Origin: Acephala macrosclerotiorum
Lineage: Eukaryota > Ascomycota > Leotiomycetes > Helotiales > Mollisiaceae
Direction: 5' to 3'
NCBI GenBank assembly: GCA_014904845.1
Contig: MU119628.1
Coordinates: 1 to 36,454 of the forward strand
Length of the DNA: 36,454 nt
Shown one piece after another: positions 10,411-20,081 of this stretch (positions are counted from its first letter, which is position 1; every line of letters begins with the position of its first letter). A program made the position numbers and the translations under genes. The notes under the pieces are model-generated. The model worked only from the letters and a program-made list of their open reading frames with translations, was not told where the DNA came from and ran no database searches.

Positions 10411-12634
10411 GAGAGTTTTGCGATCGCCATTTTTACTGAGTGCGACTATATTCTATTGATTTGCGCAACAACGGATTAATAGAATCGCTTGAAACTTGGA
10501 ATCTAGCAGTATTTAATTGAGTTTCAACTTATTTATGAGTCTTTTGTAATTTGGATTAGTTGATATATTATAATTGTAAGTACGGCGTGGTCGCATGTAA
10601 ATCGAGATTTTGGTGTTCCTCACCGGATCGACTGCATATTAGTCCGAAGCTACTGCGTAACTACCCCTACTACAAAATCCTTAATGAACCAATCAAATCG
10701 CTCTATTTGGGCACTTCGGTTAAATTTGGATTGTTGTTGATTTTATTGTCTACTGGCGGTCGTTAGACCATGAGACATAGTAAAGTCGACGAGTTCTAAA
10801 AAGGGAACTCTCTTGAAGAGAGAGTGAACTCGAGGATCTCAATCTACTTGTATTTGTCTTTCAACTACATACATTTTTGTTTCGCAAAACTGGTCTTTTG
10901 GCGAGCAACTCGAACTAGGTTTGCAGACGAAATCTTATCGTCGTTGCACTAACTATATCTCTAAAAAAAAAAAAAGAAGATTTCTCTTTGAAAGTATTTT
11001 TGTTCTTCGTCTAAATTGCGACGTGTCAAACCTTAAAGTTTCTAGAGTTCACATTTGATTCTACTGCTAGACACTAATCTAGTCTTACGCTTGTCTCTCT
11101 TGCTAGTCTCTCGCTTAGTACTCATTCCAGAGTTGAGTCTATATTATCTTTACTTTTTAATCTCGAGCCCAGAGCCAAAAATGTTTTCGCTCTCAAAAGG
11201 TTTTATAGTTGTTTAGTATCGGAGTACCAGAGTTGTCTTATCGGAGAAGCAGTTGAATGAGTGTCCAGTTTCGAATCCGGCGTTTCATAGTCGTGTCGTC
11301 CATTTGCGGCTCTCAGCTCAACGCTTTCGACGGGTGAAACCAATGCCGGGACTCCCTAGAATGGACTTGTGGCATATCGTCTGGTGCCGGAATAAAGAAA
11401 AACAGTCCCTTTGTAATTCTATTCGCTAAACGCCAATTACCAAACCGGTCTTACATTAAACTTACAATCGAGCCTACGTATCACTAGTAGTCTCTGCTTT
11501 ACTACTCTAAGGCCCAACGCATCATTGGCCGTCTCTGCTCGATTTCAGTCTCAGGCCTCGCCTTTTTTTCACCTTTAATTCACTTCTGCATTTCTACTAT
11601 TTTCTTTCTCTCTCTATTGATTGTACCGCTACTCGATGCTCGATAAATCACTCGAGTGACGTATTCGAGAGAATGCTTAACAAAGTACGACATTCTCAAA
11701 GTATTTTTGAGTCTTCTTATTCTATGACTTTAAATAAGTGTTTGTTTCAAATAGTAAAATGAAAGAATTCACACTTGGTACGAATACTGCTTATATAGTA
11801 GTAATCGCTTTCTCGCAAAACCGGTAATAGATGATACACAGAAAGCCGTTCTTTCAGTACTTAGTCATATATAGAGCATTGTTTCAAGCTGTATTTCTAC
11901 GATCGTGTTCTTATTGCTTTGACTCTTTCTCCTCGTTCGATGTCGGTAGAAGTGATAAATCGAGAGTCTCGAACTGTGCTCAAAAGCGCAGTATACTGAT
12001 CGATGAACTTTCTTTCTCTCTAGAGACTAGAGAAGCTTCGATATATGATTCCGCAAGCTCAAATGCGACGTTTTGAGTGATATGTTGGATTTCAAAATTT
12101 TTGGAAAAATACATAGAAAGATTGATTAAATTTGAGTGAAATCGCCCATTGTAAGAAGTATTGATATTACGTGCATATAGAAAAGTTGATATTAGTCTTT
12201 AAGCCGAACAAGCAATTAAAAAAAAAATTAATAAAAAAAATACACGTAAATATTAATTTATTAATAATAATTTCAAATATAAACTTTATATAAATAAAAA
12301 AAAACAATAACGCGAAATTAAACAATATAAATAAAAATATATTTTATAAAAAAACTTTAAAAAATTTTTTATTAAAAAATTATATTATATAATATTAATA
12401 ACGATAAAATCTCGTTTATAAATTTAATTCGAGTTAAAATACTTATAATAATTAAAACGATATTTAAAATTAAAAAATAATTTTACGAAATATTTTATAT
12501 ATAATTAAAAAATTAATATAAATAAAATAAAATTTAAAAGTTTATTTTTTTTCGAAGATTTAATAGAATTAAACGATCTCGTAATATTTTATAATTTAAC
12601 GATCGCTAATAAACAATAAATTAATAATAATTAC

Positions 12635-13020
12635 TAAATTTAATCGAAGTATTTAAATTTAACGATTTAATTAATTTATTAAAAAATTCGACAATTTCGT
12701 AATTTCGAAATAATATATAATCGTTTTAATAAAAAATATTAAAATTTTGCAATTATAATTAAATTACAATTTTTATTTATTAATTAATTCAAATTATATA
12801 AAACTTATAAATAAATTAAAATTTAATTAAATATTATTAAATTTTAAATTTTAAGCGATTTTATTAATTCGTTATTATATAAATTAATAAAATATAATCG
12901 TATTTAATTAAAATCGTACTTATAAAACTTTTAAATATATTTTTATTTTAAGTATTAAAATCGTAATCACTTCAAATGAAATATTAAAATTTTTTAAATA
13001 TTAAATATTTTTATTAAAAT
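12635..13020 (+). repeat. Family C repeat, + copy
   Basis: It aligns over about 390 bases with 23128-23585, sharing landmarks in order: AATCGAAGTATTTAAATTTA or its variant, TATATAATCG, AATTAATTCAAATT, a TTAAGCGATTTTATTAATT-like block, and AAAATCGTA. Differences are mainly C/T and G/A. Inverted copies lie at 14280-14475 and 1-310. Whether it is an LTR, a terminal inverted repeat or an internal piece of a larger element is not resolved. Confidence 0.7.
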
Positions 13021-13195
13021 AAACTTTTTATATTAAATAATATAATAAATTCGAAAATAAAAATATTAATATTTTTAAAAAAAATTTATTATTAAAATAT
13101 TTTTTTTAAATTATTATATTTTAACGCTAAAAATAATAAGCGAATTCGTCGTTAAAAAAATAATTATATAATTTTTAATAAATAATTTTTTACAA

Positions 13196-13670
13196 TCAAT
13201 TAAATTAATTATAATAATTAAATATAAAATAAAAATTTTAAAAGATTTTTTTTAATATTATTTTTTTAATATAAAATTTAATTAAAAATACGTTTTTATT
13301 TTAAATATTAAAATATTTATTTAATATTAAATATTTTTATAATTGTATAATTTTTAAAAAAAATTTAAAAAAGTTTTTTTTTAATAAATATAATTGTAAT
13401 AATTATTTATAATTAATAAAATTAATTGTAATAATTTAATATAAAAAATAAAAATTTTAAAAAATGTTTTTTTAATATAAAATTTTATTAAAAATACGTT
13501 TTTATTTAAAGTATTAAAATATTTAAATATTAAAATTATATATTAAATAAAATACTTTAAATTAATTAAATTAATCGTAATAATTTAATATAAAAAACGA
13601 AAATTTTAAAAAATATTATTTTAATATAAAATTTTATAATAAACGCGTTTTTGTTTTAAATATTAAAAAA
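13196..13670 (+). repeat. Degenerate tandem repeat, three copies of about 110-140 bp
   Basis: Three units start near 13196, 13413 and 13562. Each contains, in order, a TAATTGTAATAATT-like start, AATATAAAA, an AAAATTTTAAAA block, AATATAAAATTT, and ACGTTTTTATTT or ACGCGTTTTTGTT. The first and second are separated by about 80 further bases. The units lie between the two opposed family C copies and may be a variable internal part of that element. Confidence 0.6.
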
Positions 13671-14279
13671 ACTTATTAATTTATCGATTTTTATCGTTTA
13701 ATAAAATTCGAATTATTATTTTAATAAAATTGTTTTAATTTTAAATTTTTATAAAATATTTAATTTAAAATAAAAATAAATTTATAAAATTAAAATTTTT
13801 ATAATTTCTCGTAAAAACGTTTTTATACAATTTACGAAATAAAATATATATTAAATATTAAAAAAAAAAATTCGTTCGTTATTAATTTATTTAACGAATT
13901 ATTAAACGAGTTTTTTTTTAAAAAATAAAATAATAATAATAATATTATTATTATTAATTAATAAAATTAATAAAAAAAATATTAATATTAATAATTTTAT
14001 AAATATTTATATTATTAATAATTAATAAATTTATTTATAAAATTTTTAATTTTAATAATATATTTTTAATTTAAACGTTTTATAAATATTTAAAATTAAT
14101 ATAATAAAATAATATAATAATATAAAATTAATAAATTAATAAATATTTTAATATTTAAAATATAAACGTATTATAAAAATTTATATTATTAAAAAAACAT
14201 TTTTTAAAATTTTCGTTTTTTATATTAAATTATTATAATCGATTTAATTAATTTAAATTATTTTATTATTTAAAAAATT

Positions 14280-14475
14280 TATAATTATTATTTTAATTAA
14301 ATATAATTATATTTTATTAATATTTAATTAAATTTTATATAATTTGAATTAATTAATATATTATAATTATACGTATAATACGATCGTATATAAATTAAAA
14401 TTTTAATATTTTTTATTAAATTAATTATATATTAATTTATAATTCGTTAATAATTTTACGTAAAATTATAAAATT
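14280..14475 (-). repeat. Family C repeat, inverted copy
   Basis: The reverse complement of 12690-12850 fits this stretch, with AATTTGAATTAATTAATA and AAAATTTTAATATTTTTT in the same order. With 12635-13020 it forms an inverted pair about 1.25 kb apart, the arrangement of a small DNA transposon or of two elements inserted in opposite orientation. Confidence 0.6.
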
Positions 14476-15989
14476 TAATAAAAAAAATTTTAAAAAAAAA
14501 TAAATTTGAAAATTTTATTTTATTTTTATTAATTTTTAATTATATATATATTATTTTTAAAATTGTTTTTTATATAATTTATTAAATATTTTAATTTAAA
14601 TTAAATTTATAAACGAAATTTTATTATTATTAATTTTATAATAAAAATTTTTTTTTTTTTAAAAAATATATTTATATTTTTAATATATAATTTAATATTA
14701 TTAATAATTAATAAATTTTATATTATTTAAATTAAAATTTAAAATTATTTTATTAAAAAAAAAAATTTACAAAAAAATTTATTTTTAATTTTAAAATCTT
14801 TTAAAAATTTTTAATTTTAATAATTATTATTAAAATTTGTATTAATAAACGATTTTTTTAAAGTTTTTATTTTTTATTAATTATTATTATTTTTTAATAT
14901 TTGATAAATTATTTAAATAATATATTTAAAAAAATATTTAATAAAATATTATATTTTTAAAGTATTTTTAAAGTTTTTTATTTTATAAATTTAAATAAAT
15001 ATTCGTTTAAATAAAAAAATAAAAAAATTTAATTATAAAATAATAATTGCTTTTTATAAAGTCGATAATAAATAATATATAAAAAATCGTTTTTTTAATA
15101 TTTGATTATATATAAAATATTATTTTAAATTGTATTTTTAATATAATCGTTTTTATTACGTTTAAATAATAATATTACAATAATAATAAAAAGTTTAATT
15201 CAATTAAAAAATATTACTACGAATTATATAATTCGTAATACGTAATTAAATTAATATTTAAAATATTAATATAAAAAAATAAAATTTTTATAATAGTTTT
15301 TTATAATTTTAAATTTTTTTTTTATTTAATATTAATAAAAATAATAAAATAAAAATTTCGAATAATATAAAATATCGTTTATTAATTAATAAATTTAAAA
15401 AATTTTAATATATAAAAAAATCAAATTAAATTTAATATTTTTTATTTATAATTAAAATAATTCGAATTATAATAATAATACGTAATTTAAAAAAATTAAT
15501 ATTAATTTTTAACGATTTTTTTTTAATATTATTAAAATTGACGAATTTAAAAATTTTTTTAAAAATTTTAATCTTTATTTTTTTAATAAATTTAATATAA
15601 ATTTAAATATTTATATAATAATTTAATATTATATATTAAAATAATAAATAAATTTAAATTAATTTTTTTTATAATTATATTTTTTTTAATTATTATTTTT
15701 ATATTTAATTTATATTTTTATTATAATAATTAATAATTAAAAAAATTTAATATTTATAATAATATTTTTAAAATTTTAAATTATATATATAAAAATAATA
15801 TAATATTTTTTTTTAATAATTAAATATATTTTTTATTAATTTTTTTTATAAATAATTTAAATAAAATAAAAAATAAAAAATTATTAATTTTATTATATTA
15901 TTATTTTTTTATATATTTTATTATAATTATAAATAAAATTTTTTATTAATTTATAATTAAAATTTTAATATATATTAAAAATTTTATAA

Positions 15990-16165
15990 ATTTATTAATC
16001 GAAGTAAAAATAAAAAAATTATTAATTGTTTATAATAAGTAAAAGTTTTTATATATTAAAAAATACGTAATTAATATTATTTTTAAAATTATTTATTTAT
16101 AAAAACTTTTAAAAAAAATATATATATAATTTTATTATATTATACTTTTTAATAATTTCAAAATC
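15990..16165 (+). repeat. Repeat shared with the right end of the window
   Basis: Positions 16041-16150 align with about 36318-36425, including AAAAAATACGTAATTAAT with ATTATT after it, and then a shared AAAAA...ATATATAAT stretch. Similarity seems to continue upstream to about 15690 and 35690 but is uncertain there. Normal-GC island 2 begins directly after it. Confidence 0.6.
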
Positions 16166-16191
16166 GTTATTAAAATTTAACAACTCCAAAA

Positions 16192-16536
16192 CTATTCGTC
16201 GACAGTTTCCCGCTTATAGTCTTTGCTTTTAAAGTAGTAAAAAAAGAGAGCATCACGTGTATTACTCCACCTTCTCAAACGGGCCAGAGGGCTGTTCCGC
16301 GGGCGCTTGTTTACTACTTCCCCGTAATCGCGCAACACTTTCTTTCTTATAATCTTCAAGAAAACTTCTTCCAATTCGTGCATTGCCATAGTAGAAGCCG
16401 TAATACATATTGCGAGCTTGCTCGAATAATGTCGTTTTGAATGACGGTCCAAATCTCCAGTACCAGACTCCGCACCCTCAGGATCAGCATAAAAAAGTAT
16501 ACAACTTCTGCTGCAGATCTTCTGTTTATAACATAA
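16192..16536 (-). pseudogene. Possible orphan exon or gene remnant (114 codons open)
   Basis: An open minus-strand frame runs from after a TAG at 16537-16539 to a TAG ending at 16192. The first ATG is internal and would give only about 54 residues. The frame has a plausible coding mix (an A-D-P-E-G-A-E stretch, then a K/R-rich tail ending R-E-T-V-D-E) but no recognised domain. It lies downstream of the membrane-protein gene on the same strand and touches the AT-rich edge. It could be the tail of a gene destroyed on one side, or a chance frame. Confidence 0.2.
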
Positions 16537-16781
16537 CTATCCTTCAACACATCACACCTCGCCTCAAATCATCTGCAGTCTCATCGTACACAAGAACCAA
16601 CATCAATCCTGTGACTTCCTCTCTATATCCCTGCTTCCTCGCTACCCCTTTCTCCACTTAATCGGCAACCCCACGTCAGCCTATCCTTCCAACTGTTTCA
16701 ACCTCAACGCAAATTTGTTGGTTAAGCTTCGCTCCCTTGTAGACTTGAAATCATCATTTGAGGCAGGACCAGCCTTTCCTC

Positions 16782-18819
16782 TCAGACATTTGTCGCAATT
16801 GGAACACTTGGAACAGCGGGAACGGCCAAGCTACTCGTCGGTCCCGCTTCGTCCGCAGACGACCCCGTATTATTATTCACACGTCGTAGATCCGCCTTTG
16901 AGATACTATTAGTGCTAGTGATACAGCTGTTCTTCATGGCTTACCGGTGATGCCTTGGACAGTAAGATTTGAAAGATCACCTTCAGTATTCCTCCTGCGC
17001 CAATAATCAAAGGGATCACTTGCCCAGTAGACTTGATATTGTAGGCGTTGCGAATTCCATTCCATTTGATAATGAATTCAATCCCCATAATAGAAAGCGT
17101 CAAGACAGAGGCTTGAAAGAACTTGGCGAAATAGTCTCTGTTGGAAAGTGTTAGCCAGTATATCTCTAAATATCATGCGTAACTCACTGCCAAAACTTCA
17201 AGATGGGGTCGAAAATAAGCCTAAAATAGCGTCGGCAAAAATGAAACCTCCCGTGCTCCCGTTGCTCCCGTGGGGTCGCAGGAGAAGCAAAACCTAATGC
17301 CGAACCTCGACCTGTCTGATTTTGCGTGTCGTTATCGATTTCTGAAGTGGGCGGCTTCTTGTGCATGCGTATCACAAGGTCGACCATTCTGGGAAAGTTC
17401 TTTTCACTATTATCGGGTCTTATCCTGCTCAAGATTTGTCCAGTTCGGGGGAGAGTCATTATCATTCCAATAATACTTGGCCCAAAACCAGCCAGAAATA
17501 GCGCAATCCTTAAGTGAGGAGCAAGAGCTCTGTAAAATGGAGGCTGTATAAGGGCGTTTGGGTGACTGGCTAGGAATTCTGTGTAGTCCCGGATTGCTTT
17601 TTCCTGGGCATCTGTAAGACCCTCTGTGTTTTCTCTTCGACGCTCTTCAAAACGCTCGTGAGTACATGCAAGACAGTCACACAGGACCCAAACAAGATAT
17701 CCACCCAGCCACCCATTTCCGGAAGCATTAAGAACGTTAACCAGGAGGCCAGTCGGCGAAGTTGTGGGATCGATTTGTGCTACAAAGGAGTCTCCGTTGA
17801 TAATCTCATTTAGCCAAGGTTCCATTTCCGCAGCAAGCCTCTCGGAATTGGGCTTGAATAGTAGCTTCGTGAGTAGTCGAAAAAGGTTGACATCCGGTGG
17901 TATGTTCTTAAACTTCTCAGAACTTGGGGTGCAAAGCTCTGTTAGGACTTGGATGTACCTCGAGTTTTGTTGGCCCCGATTCAATATGTGCAGGTACACG
18001 AGACGCTCGCACACTGAGCCGAAAAAAGCGTTCCACCAAAGGATGAGATTAGATATTGCAACGACCTGGAAGAAAACCAAGATGCTCCCGCCAACGGCAA
18101 AATTGTGGAAGAAGAAGGCATGATTTCCTGTCCCGGGAGTTGCTGGTAATTTGTGCATACCAGCGTACCAGAACCATACATTTAGAGCAGCCATGCCGAG
18201 TGTGATCGCGTATTTGACGAGGATGCCCCAAAAACTGCATATGAGTTCGAAGTTGTTGTTAGACTTTCGAGTGGTTTTAGTGCTGAGTAAGCACTGCAAT
18301 GGATATAATGTCCCCGCACCTAGCTAGATCTTTAAAACCCAAAATCAATCAACCAGACCATCAAGTCCATCGAATATATCACTCAAATTGACAGTTGTCG
18401 CTAATCTCTGCGTCGAAATGCAAGATGAACGAACTCCCAAAGAAAATATGCAACAGTATCAAAAGTTCCACTGCCCAGGGTGATTCTGTATTCCCTGTAC
18501 ATAAGAGAATGGAAGCGATAAATATGGCCAGCTGGAAGATGCTATTCTCGTCTAAGAGGTCCCGAAGGCATTCCGGATCCTCGTTGAACCATTTCGATAA
18601 TACAGCTCCAACCCACTGAAGATAGATACCCAATCGAATCCCAAATCCATAGATATCAAGATTGGCATCAAATCCGGCCCCGTTTGCCCCGGCTGCTCGT
18701 GGGATGATCGAAAAGCGTGATGATTGGCTGTGACTGAAAGTGCTCGCTAAATGGCGAGTCGCCACGAAGAAGCCAAGCAGGCAGATAGCTGTGATATATG
18801 ACTCGACACGACTCAACAT
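16782..18819 (-). CDS. Multi-pass membrane protein of a fungal family of unknown function
   Basis: Four exons are proposed: 18819-18383, 18234-17188, 17137-16945 and 16895-16782. Together they make 597 in-frame codons including TGA. Exon 1 starts at ATG 18819 with a hydrophobic leader (residues 9-24), then G-F-G-I-R-L-G-I-Y-L-Q-W (58-69) and two more hydrophobic stretches (94-107, 116-133). Exon 2 carries four or five, including N-V-W-F-W-Y-A-G and a G-F-G-P-S-I-I-G segment. Exon 3 adds two, in F-Q-A-S-V-L-T-L-S-I and G-Q-V-I-P-L-I-I-G-A. The last exon is S/T/A/P-rich. Introns 2 (17187-17138; GTGAGT, CTAAC, CAG) and 3 (16944-16896; GTAAGC, CTAAT, AAG) are 50 and 49 bases. Without intron 3 the protein ends at TAG 16915. 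I recognise the pattern from uncharacterised filamentous-fungal proteins, but no function is known to me. A role in cell membranes is inference. Confidence 0.75.
18235..18382 (-). other. Intron 1 of the membrane-protein gene
   Basis: The donor is GTGATA at 18382, just before an in-frame TGA that would end exon 1 at 146 residues. The favoured acceptor is ATATGCAG ending at 18235, with a consensus CTAAC branch site at 18262-18258 about 25 bases upstream; this gives a 148-base intron. An alternative acceptor, CTCAG ending at 18283, gives a 100-base intron in the same phase and adds 16 residues, but has no good branch site nearby. Exon 2 has no ATG at its head, so it is not an independent gene start. 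Confidence 0.6.
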
Positions 18820-18888
18820 AGCTTATGACAGTAAACAAAACAAACAGAGACAGAAAATGACTAGAAGGTAGAAGTAAGTTTTTGGTTT

Positions 18889-19131
18889 TTGGCTGGCCTC
18901 AAAGGGTGTTTCCATTGATATAAGTGAATAAGTGAGGCTGAGACAGCAACAGTGCCAGCGCATACAAAGCGAGTTATTTCGGATAGCACACCTCAAGCAA
19001 GAAATCCTCGTTGGCTAGCCTCGAAAAAATTTCTATTGATATAGGTAAATAAGTGAGGCTGAAACAGCGACAGTGCCGGCGCATGCAAAGCGAGTTATTT
19101 CGGATAGCACACTTTAAGCAAGGAATCCCCG
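18889..19131. repeat. 122-bp tandem duplication upstream of the membrane-protein gene
   Basis: Copy 1 is 18889-19010 and copy 2 is 19011-19131. Both start TTGGCT and end at a CCTCG or CCCCG. The 20-base block GCGAGTTATTTCGGATAGCA is identical in both. About 16 differences are seen; apart from one single-base gap all are transitions, in both directions. It lies 70-310 bases upstream of the ATG and so may overlap the promoter. Confidence 0.9.
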
Positions 19132-19330
19132 TTGAATCAGCTTCCTTATCATTACATAGTATATGAATGGGCACTGGCAAAGAAACCATAGCATTGCTGG
19201 CCCACCCCAGGGCCGATGAAGAGATCCGAGAAAATATGAGACTATAACACGAGATATATCAGGCATCACGATTGATCGATCCTATGCAGGGTTTAAACTA
19301 TGAATTTTGCGAGAGAAATAATAAAAACCG
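19132..19330. other. Right end of island 2, no gene seen
   Basis: About 200 bases of normal composition between the tandem duplication and the AT-rich block. No reading frame or recognisable site was found. The change to AT-rich sequence is gradual over about 19310-19370, with CpG and CpA sites thinning out. Confidence 0.5.
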
Positions 19331-19880
19331 TCGTAAATTTAATCGTACAACTTTTGCAATGGAATTTATAATATATAAATATATAATAACGCGTTATAAA
19401 TTTAAACTATTTAAATAAAATACGTTTAAAACGTATAAATTACGATTTAATTATTTTTTTAAAAAAAATTATATATTAATATAAAAATATAATAAATTAA
19501 ATTAAATTTTTTATTATTTATTTAAAAATTTATAAAAATTAAAAAAATATGAATATTAATATTAAAAATAAATTAAAAACGAAATAAATAAATAAATTAC
19601 AAATTAATTATAAATTATAAATTTAATTTTATTATTTTATTTTATTTATTATAATTTATTAAAATTTTTATATTTATAATTAAATTACGTATAATAATAT
19701 TAATTTAAATACGAATTAATAATATTATATTTTACTATATTAAATAAAAAATAATATATTAATTTAATTATTATTAATAATAAACCAAAAATTAAAATAT
19801 AAAATAATTTTAATTTTAATAAAACGTTTATTTTAATCGAATTAATATTATACGTAATTATTAAACTACTATTATACTTA
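19331..19880. repeat. Short AT-rich repeat block between islands 2 and 3
   Basis: About 550 bases of RIP-type DNA with no frame. Positions 19678-19745 match 7868-7930 with mostly C/T and G/A differences (shared TAAATTA, then TTAATTTAAATAC, then AATTAATAATATTAT), and the DNA after it shares an ATTAATATTATACG stretch with 7977-7990. It appears to be a fragment of the same dispersed repeat as the block after copia copy 1. Confidence 0.5.
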
Positions 19881-19890
19881 CAAATACTAT

Positions 19891-19908
19891 ATTAAGCAAT
19901 TGCTTAAT
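19891..19908. repeat. 18-bp perfect palindrome at the left edge of island 3
   Basis: ATTAAGCAATTGCTTAAT is self-complementary with no spacer. It sits where AT-rich DNA gives way to normal composition, about 170 bases past the end of the P450 gene. Being AT-rich it is less surprising than the GC palindrome at 9774, but it is an exact 18-base symmetry. Confidence 0.85.
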
Positions 19909-20081
19909 TACTCGTACTTAGCAAGTTAAAGGTTGTATATAGGCGAATGCCTGTCCCAATATAAAAACACTATCCTAAGCTAGCGGTTGCATCACGTGAC
20001 AGATTCTGGAATGGAACCAGATCTGTGACGTTATCCGTCATCATCGACCATATCGTACCCCCACCTCACTTCTTCTACTAT

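Larger units (their letters stand above)
9660..12220. other. Normal-GC island without a recognisable gene
   Basis: The composition changes abruptly at about 9660 and again near 12220. Inside, CpA and TpG are common, so the segment has largely escaped RIP. No frame is long or protein-like: the longest open stretches are about 80 codons, and stops occur at about the chance rate. The left 800 bases hold palindromes and a tandem duplication (separate entries). The rest (about 10440-12220) holds scattered short inverted repeats, for example TCACTCGAGTGA at 11648-11659, and a purine run near 10962-10981. It may be a single-copy intergenic remnant or part of an unrecognised non-coding element. Confidence 0.55.
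12221..16169. repeat. AT-rich RIP-degraded repeat block, no gene
   Basis: About 3.9 kb of A/T-dominated DNA with surviving C and G mostly in CpG. It holds two oppositely oriented family C copies (12635-13020 and 14280-14475), a three-copy tandem array between them, a 45-base match to the DNA after copia copy 1 (15440-15485 against 6841-6885), and a repeat shared with the right end of the window (15990-16165). I see no readable protein domain. Confidence 0.6.

Noticed and set aside
10560..10766. Plus-strand 68-codon frame in island 1
   Set aside because: Short, isolated, with no ATG in good context and no domain; chance is sufficient.
11262..11285. TTTCGAATCC resembling a tRNA T-loop
   Set aside because: The flanking bases do not form the T-stem, and no acceptor, D or anticodon arms were found at the proper distance.
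10870..12200. A minus-strand frame across island 1 that looked like a pseudogene with RIP-type stops
   Set aside because: I translated it in full. Stops occur about once in 18-20 codons, the chance rate at this composition, frames change, and no domain appears. Only the first 70 codons or so (12190-11990) are open.
16410..16661. Plus-strand 83-codon frame downstream of the membrane-protein gene
   Set aside because: Its first codon is TTG, not ATG, and its content looks random; the opposite strand has an equally open frame.
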